Shown here piece after piece: positions 26,014-33,289 of a stretch of 40,956 bases of DNA (positions are counted from its first letter, which is position 1; the number at the start of each line of letters is the position of its first letter). Source of the DNA: Oscillospiraceae bacterium (GTDB lineage: Bacteria; Bacillota; Clostridia; Oscillospirales; CAG-272). The notes under the pieces were generated by a model, which did no database searches, was not told the DNA's origin, and was given only the letters and a program-made list of their open reading frames with translations. The stretch lies in contig SVRL01000016.1 of NCBI GenBank assembly GCA_015064845.1, positions 1 through 40,956 of the forward strand, given 5' to 3'. A program made the position numbers and the translations under genes.

Positions 26014-26138
26014 CTGTCATTCCGGAGTGAACGAAGTGAACGATAGAATCTCGTCGCAAATCTAAACTAACCTTAAAAAGAATCATATCTTTTGCTATGG
26101 GATTCTATCGGGCAAAGTCTTGCCCTCCAGAATGACAG
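26014..26138. mobile_element. MITE-like element with 14-bp terminal inverted repeats
   Basis: Ends CTGTCATTCCGGAG (26014-26027) and CTCCAGAATGACAG (26125-26138) are inverted with one mismatch. An inner pair GATAGAATC (26042-26050)/GATTCTATC (26101-26109) extends the symmetry. About 125 bp, no ORF. It resembles the widespread 'GTCATTC...GAATGAC' miniature repeats of many bacterial genomes. Confidence 0.75.
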
Positions 26139-26194
26139 TGCATAGTGTTTGCCTGTACGCCGACAAAATATTCTCACTTAATTCTGCATTCTCC

Positions 26195-26213
26195 TAAATT
26201 CCCGTTTATCTTT
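26195..26213. repeat. 19-bp box, solo copy
   Basis: TAAATTCCCGTTTATCTTT, identical to the box that ends element copy A (14204-14222), but without the hairpin array. A degenerate AATATTCTCACT lies about 25 bp before it. It lies downstream of the tRNA-Gly terminator. Confidence 0.7.
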
Positions 26214-26252
26214 GTATAATTCCGTTAAACTTTCCTTTTCGAGAAAAGAAAA

Positions 26253-26275
26253 AAGGGAGAATTTTTCTCTCCCTT
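26253..26275 (-). terminator. Terminator of tRNA-Gly
   Basis: Stem AAGGGAGA (26253-26260)/TCTCCCTT (26268-26275), followed on the minus strand by a T6 and further T-rich sequence, 11 bp after the tRNA 3' end. Confidence 0.85.
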
Positions 26276-26286
26276 CATCTTATTGC

Positions 26287-26362
26287 TGGAGCGGATTACG
26301 GGGCTCGAACCCGCCACCTCAACCTTGGCAAGGTTGCGCTCTACCAAATGAGCTAAATCCGC
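26287..26362 (-). tRNA. tRNA-Gly (anticodon GCC), CCA encoded
   Basis: On the minus strand a complete 76-nt cloverleaf: acceptor GCGGATT/AATCCGC with discriminator U and encoded CCA, D arm with AGCTCATTTGGTAGAGC, anticodon stem CAACC/GGTTG around TTGCCAA, and T arm GCGGGTTCGAGCCCCGT. It has its own promoter (26389-26417) and terminator, so it is a single-gene unit. Confidence 0.96.
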
Positions 26363-26388
26363 ATGTGTTTTTGTTATCTTGCTCGGAT

Positions 26389-26417
26389 AGTATAACACAC
26401 GTTTTACCGTTTGTCAA
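26389..26417 (-). promoter_or_regulatory. Promoter of tRNA-Gly
   Basis: Minus strand TTGACA (26417-26412), 17-bp spacer, TATACT (26394-26389); the mature tRNA begins about 20 nt after the expected start point. A very strong consensus fit, as expected for a stable RNA. Confidence 0.85.
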
Positions 26418-26430
26418 TAGTTTTTTGAAA

Positions 26431-26466
26431 AAAATGCGGAAAATTTCGAAAAATTTTCCGCATTTT
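26431..26466. terminator. Terminator after the FTR-like gene
   Basis: Perfect 14-bp stem AAAATGCGGAAAAT (26431-26444)/ATTTTCCGCATTTT (26453-26466) with an 8-nt loop and T-runs on both strands, 7 bp after the stop of the FTR-like gene and just upstream of the tRNA promoter. Confidence 0.85.
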
Positions 26467-26472
26467 CATTTT

Positions 26473-26673
26473 TCAATCTTTGGATTTATAATAGAGCAGA
26501 CAATGGCAATAGCCTTCAAATTCGGGATCGGCAATTTGTTCACGGAATTCTTTACAGATACATTTCGTATCTTCCGTTTTCTGCAAACGGCATGGACAAT
26601 ATCCGCCCTTTCTTTTCAAGCCTTCTTTGATCTGCGCCACAAGTTCGGCATCTTCATTGAATCGAACAGCCAT
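26473..26673 (-). CDS. Ferredoxin-thioredoxin reductase catalytic-subunit-like Fe-S protein
   Basis: 66 residues. It has the whole FTR catalytic Cys pattern in a compact form: GYCPCR, CICKEF and GYCHC (seven Cys counting all; six match the [4Fe-4S] ligands plus redox disulfide). Plant and cyanobacterial FTR catalytic subunits are longer (about 110 residues). In anaerobic bacteria small FTR-type proteins pass electrons from ferredoxin to thioredoxin-like partners. No FTR variable subunit or thioredoxin gene is visible nearby. Start ATG 26673 with AAGGAG. It lies 48 bp after the ABC ATPase gene and may be cotranscribed with the transporter. Confidence 0.85.
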   Translation of the reverse strand: MAVRFNEDAELVAQIKEGLKRKGGYCPCRLQKTEDTKCICKEFREQIADPEFEGYCHCLLYYKSKD

Positions 26674-26701
26674 ATTCGGAAATCTCCTTTTCTTCTTATG
26701 G

Positions 26702-26720
26702 TAAATTCCCGTTTTTCTTT
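26702..26720. repeat. 19-bp box variant between ABC ATPase and FTR-like gene
   Basis: TAAATTCCCGTTTTTCTTT, one mismatch to the box ending element copy A, starting directly after the stop codon of the ABC ATPase gene on the minus strand. Confidence 0.6.
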
Positions 26721-26721
26721 C

Positions 26722-27522
26722 TTAAACCTTATGCGCGCCGTAAAAGGAGCTGAGGAACGAATGCAGACGGGGATTTTCGCTGGCTCCGAAAATATGCTCC
26801 GGTGTACCTTCTTCCGCAATCACGCCGTTATCCATGAAAATGATCTTATCGGAAACGTCTTTCGCAAAATTCATTTCATGCGTAACGATGATCATGGTCA
26901 TATCTTCCGCGGCAAGCTCTTTGATGATTTTCAGAACTTCGCCCGTGATTTCGGGGTCGAGCGCCGAGGTCGGTTCGTCAAAGCAAAGTACGTCGGGATT
27001 CAGCGCAAGCGCGCGCGCGATGGAAACACGCTGTTGCTGTCCGCCCGAAAGCTGACAGGGATAATGATCCATTTTATCGGCAAGACCAACCTTTTCCAAC
27101 AATTCCTTTGCCTTTTCTTCCGCTGCGGCAATCATGGCTTTACAGTACACTTTGCTTCTTTTATTCTTTTTACATTCGTCTTTGATATGCTGAATCGGCG
27201 CAAGCGTTACGTTTTCAAGCGCCGTATATTGCGGAAAGAGATTAAACGATTGGAAAACGAAACCGAAATTCAATTTGTTTTTGAGCTGTGTTTTCTTTTT
27301 GCTGTTCAAAAGCTCCGCATCGAAAATTTTATTGCCGTCCACGTAAATACTGCCGCCGTCTGCGGTTTCCAACGCGTTAATGCAACGCAAAAGCGTGGTT
27401 TTTCCGCTTCCCGAAGAACCGATGAGCGAAAGAACCTGTCCTTTTTCCAAAGTAAAGTCAATACCCTTCAGCACGCGCGTATCGTCAAAGCTTTTTGTGA
27501 GATTTTTCACTTCAAGAAACAT
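26722..27522 (-). CDS. Polar amino-acid ABC transporter, ATP-binding protein
   Basis: 266 residues. Walker [13 protein letters not shown]-loop [12 protein letters not shown], signature [15 protein letters not shown], Walker [15 protein letters not shown], and switch His in IIVTHEM. The closest group is GlnQ/HisP, which powers uptake of polar or basic amino acids. Its ribosome site AAGGAGG overlaps the TAA stop of the permease gene, so translation is coupled. It includes an insertion of about 15 residues after the Q-loop ([15 protein letters not shown]) not typical of GlnQ. Confidence 0.95.
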   Translation of the reverse strand: MFLEVKNLTKSFDDTRVLKGIDFTLEKGQVLSLIGSSGSGKTTLLRCINALETADGGSIYVDGNKIFDAELLNSKKKTQLKNKLNFGFVFQSFNLFPQYTALENVTLAPIQHIKDECKKNKRSKVYCKAMIAAAEEKAKELLEKVGLADKMDHYPCQLSGGQQQRVSIARALALNPDVLCFDEPTSALDPEITGEVLKIIKELAAEDMTMIIVTHEMNFAKDVSDKIIFMDNGVIAEEGTPEHIFGASENPRLHSFLSSFYGAHKV

Positions 27523-27534
27523 TTTCTTTCCTCC

Positions 27535-28248
27535 TTACGCCTTGAAATACGAAAGTTTTCTTTCGGCATAGCCGAGAAGAATCGTAACCAGACCGACAAA
27601 CAGCAGATAAAATACCGCCGTATAGAAAAGCGGCCATGTCAAAGCATCCGTTGCCGCCATATCCTTGGCTCTTTTGATGATTTCGGGAATGGCGATCACG
27701 TTTGCGAGCGCCGTATCCTTGACAAGCGTGATGATTTCATTCGACATCGGAGGCAAAATTCGCTTGATTACCTGTTTCAAAACGATTTTTCTGAAGATTT
27801 CGCCCTGTGTCAAGCCGAGCACTTTTCCCGCTTCATACTGTCCTTGCGGAATACTTTCGATACCACCGCGGAAAATTTCGGAAAAATAGCAGGAATAGTT
27901 GATGACAAACGCAATCAAGACCGCAAGAAAGCTTCCGTAATACAAAAGCTCGTTGCTTCCCGAAAGCGATGTGAAATAAAGGTCAAGCATATAAAAAATA
28001 TTCGAAGAACCGCCTTTACCGAGAAGTCCCGGCAGATAATAGATCATGCAGACCAGAAGCATAAGCGGAATGCCGCGCACGATCCAGATAAAAATACGGC
28101 TGACTCCTTTGACTGCTTTATATTTGCTCATACTGCAAAAAGAAAGAGCAAGACCGAGCGGAACCGCAAGCAAAAGTGTCAGGAAAAACAAAAGACAAGT
28201 CAAGCCGAAACCGCCCAATAAATCAAGCGTAATATCCAAAAAATTCAT
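27535..28248 (-). CDS. Amino-acid ABC transporter permease
   Basis: 237 residues with about five membrane helices and the HisMQ-type inner-membrane pattern: IFIWIVRGIPLMLL near the N-terminus, SEIFRGGIESIPQGQYEAG (the EAA loop that contacts the ATPase) and VKDTALANVI. Only one permease gene is present, so it probably works as a homodimer. It lies between the solute-binding lipoprotein (82 bp upstream, with a hairpin between) and the ATPase (12 bp downstream). Confidence 0.94.
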   Translation of the reverse strand: MNFLDITLDLLGGFGLTCLLFFLTLLLAVPLGLALSFCSMSKYKAVKGVSRIFIWIVRGIPLMLLVCMIYYLPGLLGKGGSSNIFYMLDLYFTSLSGSNELLYYGSFLAVLIAFVINYSCYFSEIFRGGIESIPQGQYEAGKVLGLTQGEIFRKIVLKQVIKRILPPMSNEIITLVKDTALANVIAIPEIIKRAKDMAATDALTWPLFYTAVFYLLFVGLVTILLGYAERKLSYFKA

Positions 28249-28275
28249 GTGTTACAAAAGTCCTTTCATATATTC

Positions 28276-28301
28276 AGCCTTCCCCAAAAAAGAGGAAGGC
28301 T
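28276..28301 (-). terminator. Intra-operon stem-loop between binding protein and permease
   Basis: AGCCTTCCCC (28276-28285)/GAGGAAGGCT (28292-28301), 9 of 10 paired, A6 loop, no long T-run after it on the minus strand. Probably a partial terminator or mRNA stabiliser giving more binding protein than permease. Its sequence resembles the AAGCCTTCCCC hairpin at 40852. Confidence 0.5.
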
Positions 28302-28330
28302 AAAAGGTTTCGCTATGAGAAATTACAGGT

Positions 28331-29122
28331 TTATTTTTTCTGATCGGAGAAATCGGTAATGGCTGTTACGAGATTGTATCTGTTTGCAATCGTTTCGATG
28401 ACGCCTTCTGCGGCAAGTTCTTCCAAAGCCTGATTGACCTTTTCTGTAAGATCACTGCCCTTTTTGAAGCCGATCGCATAATATTCGGGATCTCCGGACA
28501 AGGAAGTTACCACTTCAAAATCCGCATAATCGCCTTTACCGACGTAAGCGGTTGCAAGCTGTTCGTCAAGAACGACGAAATCAACCGTACCGAGTCTGAG
28601 CTCCTTCAAAGCGTCAAGCTGAGAAGCGCAGCTTTTTTTGATGGCACCCGTCAGAGTTTTAAGATGTCCGTCACCTGCGGAACCTTCTTCCACGCCGCCC
28701 ACTTTGCCTGCAAGGGAATCAGCGCCCGTGATATTTTCGGCAAGCGCTTTCGTGGTTACGACGACCTGTTTGTTGAGCATATAGTTATAGGAAAAGTCTA
28801 CCTTTTCGCCTCTTGCAATGCCGTCTGCATCGGCAGTATTGGCTGTGAAGCCGTTCCAAATGCAGTCAATGGTACCGGATTCCAATTCCATATACTTGTT
28901 ATTCCAGTCGATTTCCTTGAAAATAACCGTATAACCGAGCTTATCTTCAAAAACCGCTTTTGCGAGGTCGGTATCAAAGCCGACGAAAACACCGTTATCA
29001 TCGTTATAGTTCATGGGTTTATAAACCGTATATCCAACAACGACGGATTTCTTTAAATTGCAGGATGCAAACAGTACCGTTGCCATGGAAACGATCAAAA
29101 GAAATGCTAAAAACTTTTTCAT
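28331..29122 (-). CDS. Amino-acid ABC transporter solute-binding lipoprotein
   Basis: 263 residues. Lipoprotein signal (Cys20 in LFASC), then the family-3 solute-binding fold: VVGYTVYKPMNY, GFDTDLAKAVFE, IDWNNKYMELESGTIDCIWNG, VDFVVLDEQLATAYV and the C-terminal GVIETIANRY. It captures a polar amino acid outside the membrane; the exact ligand is not readable. First gene of its operon with a strong promoter (29163-29191) and AAGGAG before the ATG. Confidence 0.95.
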   Translation of the reverse strand: MKKFLAFLLIVSMATVLFASCNLKKSVVVGYTVYKPMNYNDDNGVFVGFDTDLAKAVFEDKLGYTVIFKEIDWNNKYMELESGTIDCIWNGFTANTADADGIARGEKVDFSYNYMLNKQVVVTTKALAENITGADSLAGKVGGVEEGSAGDGHLKTLTGAIKKSCASQLDALKELRLGTVDFVVLDEQLATAYVGKGDYADFEVVTSLSGDPEYYAIGFKKGSDLTEKVNQALEELAAEGVIETIANRYNLVTAITDFSDQKK

Positions 29123-29162
29123 AATTGAATCTCCTTATGATTCTCTATTTTAGTATGTTAAA

Positions 29163-29191
29163 ATAATAACACAAGCTTTACGGATTGTCAA
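29163..29191 (-). promoter_or_regulatory. Promoter of the amino-acid ABC transporter operon
   Basis: Minus strand TTGACA (29191-29186), 17-bp spacer, TATTAT (29168-29163), about 40 bp before the binding-protein ATG. Confidence 0.8.
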
Positions 29192-29223
29192 GTATTTTTT
29201 TACCGTTCTTCTCTCTTACAAAC

Positions 29224-29265
29224 GAAAAATCCCCCTACGCAATTTGTGCAAATTGCATAGAGGGA
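29224..29265 (-). terminator. Terminator of the lipoprotein-rlmB-membrane protein operon
   Basis: A 16-bp stem (29230-29245 with 29250-29265, two G-T wobbles) with a 4-nt loop, followed on the minus strand by T5; 22 bp after the stop at 29287. Confidence 0.85.
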
Positions 29266-29286
29266 GATTACGCGATATCATGCGGA

Positions 29287-31650
29287 TCAAAGATATACCT
29301 TGGAAACGAAATAAGCAGGCAACATCCAGAAAATCTGATAAAGCGCGGGATATACGGAGAGCATTACGGGCGCTTTTCCCGTAAACAGAATGAGTGCCAT
29401 GACCGCAACACCGAGAATGGAGGAAACCGCTTTCAGAACGAGATGTGTTTTTTTAACGTTTTCCAATTTTCCGCAAAGCAAGACTGCTTTCACAAGGTCC
29501 ATCGTACTGCCGAGCGAAACAACGCCCGCTTTTCTTGCGGGGACGGATTCTTCCGCCGGTTCGTCCAGACGTCCTTTCAAAACGCGGATGGCGTGCTGTT
29601 CGGGGTCGATCTTATTTTCATAGAAAATGCCGACGTCAAGGCAAGGATCTGCCGTTGCAACGCCAATACCGATGCCTTCCGCAAACAAACGGCTTGCGAT
29701 ATCCAGGAAATCGGAACCGACCGTATACTGAATATAAAACTTGGCAATGACGATCTGATCGCACGCAAGATAGAAGATTCTTTTGTTCGTTTTGCCCTCG
29801 AATTCCTCATCTCCGGGATCGTTGACGGTTTCAAAACACTGTTCATCCATATAGGAGGGCGTACCGATCACGATATTTTTTCCGTCGACCATTGCGCATA
29901 CGCCGTCCGCGCAAACCTCACAGACTTCCACGTTTTCCGAGCTGACGGAATTCAGAGCGGCTTTTTTGAATACCTCGGCAAGAGGTCCGCCGATCGCGGA
30001 ATAGATGCTGGAAGCATAATAGATCGCATTATCAATTTTTTTATCGGCATAAAGACGAATGCTTTTCACCTTTGCTTTACCCGAAGAAAAGACCTCCGTA
30101 TCACGGAACACGACCATATAAACGTCGCGGTAGGCATCGGGCGTTTTATCGCAAAGGATCGCCGAATTGCAGGCAGACGTTCTGCGCGATGCCAGATACA
30201 GCGGATAGCTGTACGCCAGAAAAGCGGAAAACGGAACGCACATCATAAACGTTGCATACGCCACGGTAATGCTTTCGGCGGGGGTATGCTTCATGACCAG
30301 AAGCGCGCAGATAAAAAAGACCAGCGAAATGCCGAAGCAAAACAGTAAAAAGATTTTCAGCGGATTTTTCGCGCCGGGCATTTCATCCTTATGCGCAAAA
30401 TAACCGTCTATGAAATTCACTTCTTTCATCTGCCCGTATTTATTGCCCATATCGCCTTCTCTCTGCACGGGATATTCCGAAGAAGACGTTTTTTCGGCAG
30501 GTTCATTCAAAACGATGGCGCGTTTTACGCGCGGATCGGAAATAACGGAAAAGGAATTGCTGTCGCGGCGCAAAGAAAAATAAACGAAAAGCGTGTTGAA
30601 AAGAACGCAGAGCGCAAACGGGAAATTATAAAGCGTAACTTCGTTTTCCGGCGTTTCAAAGAGCAACACCAGCGCCGTCGCCGCAATCGAAAAGAAAAAT
30701 GCAATCAGCGTAATACAATCCGCATCGGGTTTTCCCGCGAAAATAGATTTGAAAGCCTTGCAAAGGCGGTCAAAAATCAAAACCGCGCACACGAATGCCA
30801 AAAGCCAGTCCACAACGATATAAACCAGATGATTATCGAAAAGAGATTTGATAAAAGGAATATTTTCAATCATAAACAGCGCGGCGGCAAACACGGCTGC
30901 CATGGCAATGCGGACAACGGACAAAATACGTTTGGAACGCATTTCTTCCTTGATCTGCTTATTTTGCTCGGGGCTCGTATATTCAAAGCCTTCCGTTTTT
31001 TTCTCTTCCGGGGGAATTTCTTCCCGAACGGGAAGCGTTTTTTCCTCCGTCATCACATTTGCGGCAGAAAAAGCCCTCGTCTTTTCCGAAACTTCATTTT
31101 CGGCGGTAGCCATTGCGCCGAACGCTTTCGTTTGTTCCGTAACGTTTCCGCGAACCGTTTTCGCCACAGTCGTTTGCGTTTCGCCGGGCGCGGATTCCTC
31201 ATTTTTTTCCGTCTTTCGAAACATGACGGTATTCATGCTTTCTTCGCTCGGGAACGTGATATTTTTCGGTTCAAAAGCGCTGATTTCCGTGGTGGTGGGA
31301 ACGGGTCTTTTGAACTTTTGCCCGTCAGACGGTGTTTCGCGTTTTTGCTGTCGGCTGTTTGTGATATCTATGTAATAGCGTTCCGATTCGTCGATATGCT
31401 TTTCCAGATCGGTTTTCGACATGGTTTTCGTCTGCGCGCCCGAACCGACGTAACGTTCCGAGCGGGATCCCTGCGCCGTTTTGTATCGGATCACGTCACG
31501 GGAATTGACATCCGTTTCCTTTTTGGAATCCAACGTTTTCATTCTGTTTTTTTCCGAAGCGATCTGCGCCGCATCGTAACGCAAACTGCTGCGGGGATCG
31601 TTTTGCCCCATTATATTTGCATTATTTTTCTGAGATTCATGCTTTATCAT
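29287..31650 (-). CDS. Degenerate P1B-type ATPase-like membrane protein (pseudoenzyme)
   Basis: 787 residues. Residues 1-240 are polar, Lys/Glu/Ser/Thr-rich and probably disordered. Then four helices (about 243-360), a shortened loop in the actuator position without TGE, two helices (432-487) ending CVPFSAFLAYSYPLYLASRR (the place of CPC in heavy-metal pumps), a P/N-like cytoplasmic region, and two last helices (738-785). This is the P1B helix order. The phosphorylation motif DKTGT is replaced: VVFRDTEVFSSGK has Arg516 where Asp should be. TGDN reads TADP (666-669) and GDGxNDxP is absent. The N-domain echo VDGKNIVIGTPSYMDE remains. It should not pump by phosphorylation; a scaffold or regulatory role is inference. 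It follows rlmB in the operon. Confidence 0.7.
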   Translation of the reverse strand: MIKHESQKNNANIMGQNDPRSSLRYDAAQIASEKNRMKTLDSKKETDVNSRDVIRYKTAQGSRSERYVGSGAQTKTMSKTDLEKHIDESERYYIDITNSRQQKRETPSDGQKFKRPVPTTTEISAFEPKNITFPSEESMNTVMFRKTEKNEESAPGETQTTVAKTVRGNVTEQTKAFGAMATAENEVSEKTRAFSAANVMTEEKTLPVREEIPPEEKKTEGFEYTSPEQNKQIKEEMRSKRILSVVRIAMAAVFAAALFMIENIPFIKSLFDNHLVYIVVDWLLAFVCAVLIFDRLCKAFKSIFAGKPDADCITLIAFFFSIAATALVLLFETPENEVTLYNFPFALCVLFNTLFVYFSLRRDSNSFSVISDPRVKRAIVLNEPAEKTSSSEYPVQREGDMGNKYGQMKEVNFIDGYFAHKDEMPGAKNPLKIFLLFCFGISLVFFICALLVMKHTPAESITVAYATFMMCVPFSAFLAYSYPLYLASRRTSACNSAILCDKTPDAYRDVYMVVFRDTEVFSSGKAKVKSIRLYADKKIDNAIYYASSIYSAIGGPLAEVFKKAALNSVSSENVEVCEVCADGVCAMVDGKNIVIGTPSYMDEQCFETVNDPGDEEFEGKTNKRIFYLACDQIVIAKFYIQYTVGSDFLDIASRLFAEGIGIGVATADPCLDVGIFYENKIDPEQHAIRVLKGRLDEPAEESVPARKAGVVSLGSTMDLVKAVLLCGKLENVKKTHLVLKAVSSILGVAVMALILFTGKAPVMLSVYPALYQIFWMLPAYFVSKVYL

Positions 31651-31681
31651 GAAAATGATTCACTCCTTGCTGTATGGTAAG

Positions 31682-31708
31682 AAGCGGCGAATCGCCGCTG
31701 ATAATTGC
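31682..31708. repeat. 27-bp palindrome-containing repeat, copy 1
   Basis: Contains AGCGGCGA/TCGCCGCT around one base followed by GATAATTGC. A second copy with one difference is at 33191-33217. It lies between rlmB and the P-type ATPase-like gene. Confidence 0.7.
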
Positions 31709-31715
31709 CGACCGC

Positions 31716-32489
31716 TTACGCTTTTCTTCCCTGCTTGTCTGCCGCTTCGAAAAGCAAAACGGAAGCGGCGGTGGAAACGTTCAAAGAATTGACATGTCCG
31801 CGCATGGGAATGGAAACCGTAAAATCACATTTTTCGCGCACCAAACGGGAAACGCCGTTGCCCTCGCTGCCGAGAACGATGGCACAAGCGCCTGCGAAAT
31901 CCGCTTCTTTATAAGAAACGCCGTCCGCTTCCGCGGCATAAGCCCAAACGCCGAGCTCTTTCAGCTCGTCAATGGCGGAAGCGATATTGGAAACCCTGGC
32001 AATCGGCACGTAGCTTGCCGCGCCCGCCGAAGATTTCAAAACCGTTTGTCCGATCACGGGACAATGTCTTTTGGAAACGACAATGCCGTGTGCGCCCGCG
32101 CCGTCCGCGCAACGAATGATCGCGCCGAGATTATGCGGATCTTCCACGCCGTCGCAAACGACGATCAGCGGTTTTTCTCCTTTTTCTTCGGCAATGGCAA
32201 CGATCTCTTTTACCGTTTTATATTCCACCGCCGAAGCGATGGCGGCAACGCCCTGATGGGCGTTACCGAAAGAAAGTTCATCCAGCCGTCTTTTATCCAC
32301 CTCGGAGATCACGATATTTTTCTGTTTGGCAAGCGCAAAGATTTTGGTAATCGAGCCTTCCCTCTCTCCGCGCTGAATATAAAGTTTTTCCACGTCTCTG
32401 CCGCTTTTCAAAAGCTCCATGACGGGATTTCTGCCGACAACAACGGAACCGTCTTCCGTTCTCGCCGCCGTTTTTTTCTTCTGCTCCAT
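31716..32489 (-). CDS. rlmB: 23S rRNA 2'-O-guanosine methyltransferase, TrmH/RlmB family
   Basis: 257 residues. N-terminal substrate-binding domain (VVVGRNPVMELLKSG) and C-terminal SPOUT knot domain with DPHNLGAIIRCADGAGAHG, VLGSEGNGVSRL and IPMRGHVNSLNVSTAASVLL, the three SpoU motifs. RlmB methylates G2251 in the 23S rRNA peptidyl-transferase P-loop; paralogues in Firmicutes may act on other sites, so the target is probable, not certain. Start ATG 32489 with AGAGGAG, 27 bp after the lipoprotein gene. Confidence 0.92.
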   Translation of the reverse strand: MEQKKKTAARTEDGSVVVGRNPVMELLKSGRDVEKLYIQRGEREGSITKIFALAKQKNIVISEVDKRRLDELSFGNAHQGVAAIASAVEYKTVKEIVAIAEEKGEKPLIVVCDGVEDPHNLGAIIRCADGAGAHGIVVSKRHCPVIGQTVLKSSAGAASYVPIARVSNIASAIDELKELGVWAYAAEADGVSYKEADFAGACAIVLGSEGNGVSRLVREKCDFTVSIPMRGHVNSLNVSTAASVLLFEAADKQGRKA

Positions 32490-32516
32490 GTTTCATCTCC
32501 TCTTTTCGAATCAAAC

Positions 32517-33071
32517 TCAATATTTCATAAAAAAGTTCATCATATCGTCAATAACAAGCGCTTCCGCGAAGGCTTTGTTTTCTGCATCCTCAAAAGGTAT
32601 TTTCCATTCGCCGTCCGTTTTTTTCATTTTTACGGTAAACGTATTTTCCGTCATCATGGTCTTGGCAACGGAACCGTCCGCAATCATATTGCCGACGATA
32701 TTTTCCGCGGTATTTGCGGTAGCCATAACTTTGGCTTTTGTCTGATCGCAGATTCTTTTCATATCCGGAACTTTCAGAGTAATTTCCACTGTTTTTTCAT
32801 CTGCTTGTTCTTCGGAAATTTCGCCTATGCTGTACTGCACGAGATTATATAGATTGCGCAGTGCCAAAACGGTATCTTCCTCAAGCTTGGTATCCAATTT
32901 CAAATAAAGCGAATCGAACGTTTCATCGGGAACCAATTCGTTTTTCATTGCCGCAAAATCCATCTTTTTGACAGCCACCAAAAAACGCTCTGCCGAGGTC
33001 ATGGTACCCGAACATCCCGTCAGGGAAAACAGCACGCAAACGGCAAGCATAAAAGCAATGATTTTTTTCAT
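32517..33071 (-). CDS. Small lipoprotein of unknown function
   Basis: 184 residues from the ATG at 33071, 7 nt after AGGAGG; an upstream in-frame start lacks this. Signal MKKIIAFMLAVCVLFSLTGC with lipid Cys20. The mature part (MTSAERFLVAVKKMDFAAM, later VEITLKVPDMKRI and MKKTDGEWKIPFED) looks like an NTF2-/DUF4878-like alpha+beta lipoprotein with a C-terminal 'DGEWKI' strand. No catalytic residues visible. First gene of the operon with rlmB and the P-type ATPase-like gene. Confidence 0.85.
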   Translation of the reverse strand: MKKIIAFMLAVCVLFSLTGCSGTMTSAERFLVAVKKMDFAAMKNELVPDETFDSLYLKLDTKLEEDTVLALRNLYNLVQYSIGEISEEQADEKTVEITLKVPDMKRICDQTKAKVMATANTAENIVGNMIADGSVAKTMMTENTFTVKMKKTDGEWKIPFEDAENKAFAEALVIDDMMNFFMKY

Positions 33072-33109
33072 TTTCAGCCTCCTATTCCAAAAATTCACCT
33101 ATTTTATAT

Positions 33110-33138
33110 ATTATACCATATCTTTTGGATTTTGTATG
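33110..33138 (-). promoter_or_regulatory. Extended -10 promoter of the lipoprotein-rlmB operon
   Basis: Minus strand TGG-TATAAT (33115-33110) with only a weak -35 (CATACA at 33138-33133), 38 bp before the lipoprotein ATG. Confidence 0.5.
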
Positions 33139-33190
33139 CATTTTTTTACATAATTTTTGAAAATTTTCGTTTTTCCTCAAAAATGCCAAA

Positions 33191-33217
33191 AAGCGGCGAA
33201 TCGCCGCTGATGATTGC
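33191..33217 (-). terminator. 27-bp repeat copy 2, probable distal terminator of the atp operon
   Basis: Same palindrome-containing repeat as at 31682-31708 with one base changed. Read on the minus strand, AGCGGCGA/TCGCCGCT is followed by TTTTTGGCATTTTT, a good intrinsic terminator shape, about 80 bp after atpC. Confidence 0.6.
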
Positions 33218-33257
33218 TTGCCTATCCGAGCTTTGCTTGTATTGAAATAATGCCAAA

Positions 33258-33281
33258 CGGCAGAGGGGAACCCCTCTGCCG
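33258..33281 (-). terminator. Terminator-like hairpin after atpC
   Basis: Perfect 11-bp GC-rich arms CGGCAGAGGGG (33258-33268)/CCCCTCTGCCG (33271-33281), 9 bp after the atpC stop, followed by a weak TTT only. Works either as terminator with the hairpin at 33192 or as a 3'-end stabiliser. Confidence 0.65.
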
Positions 33282-33289
33282 AACGACTG

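Noticed and set aside
26212-28221. 669-codon plus-strand frame over tRNA-Gly, FTR-like and ABC genes
   Set aside because: It reads through a tRNA antisense and two well-identified genes; no family motif. A shadow frame.
29287-31650. Functional metal-transporting P-type ATPase
   Set aside because: The phosphorylated Asp, TGE and GDGxNDxP motifs are all missing, so transport by the usual cycle is not possible.
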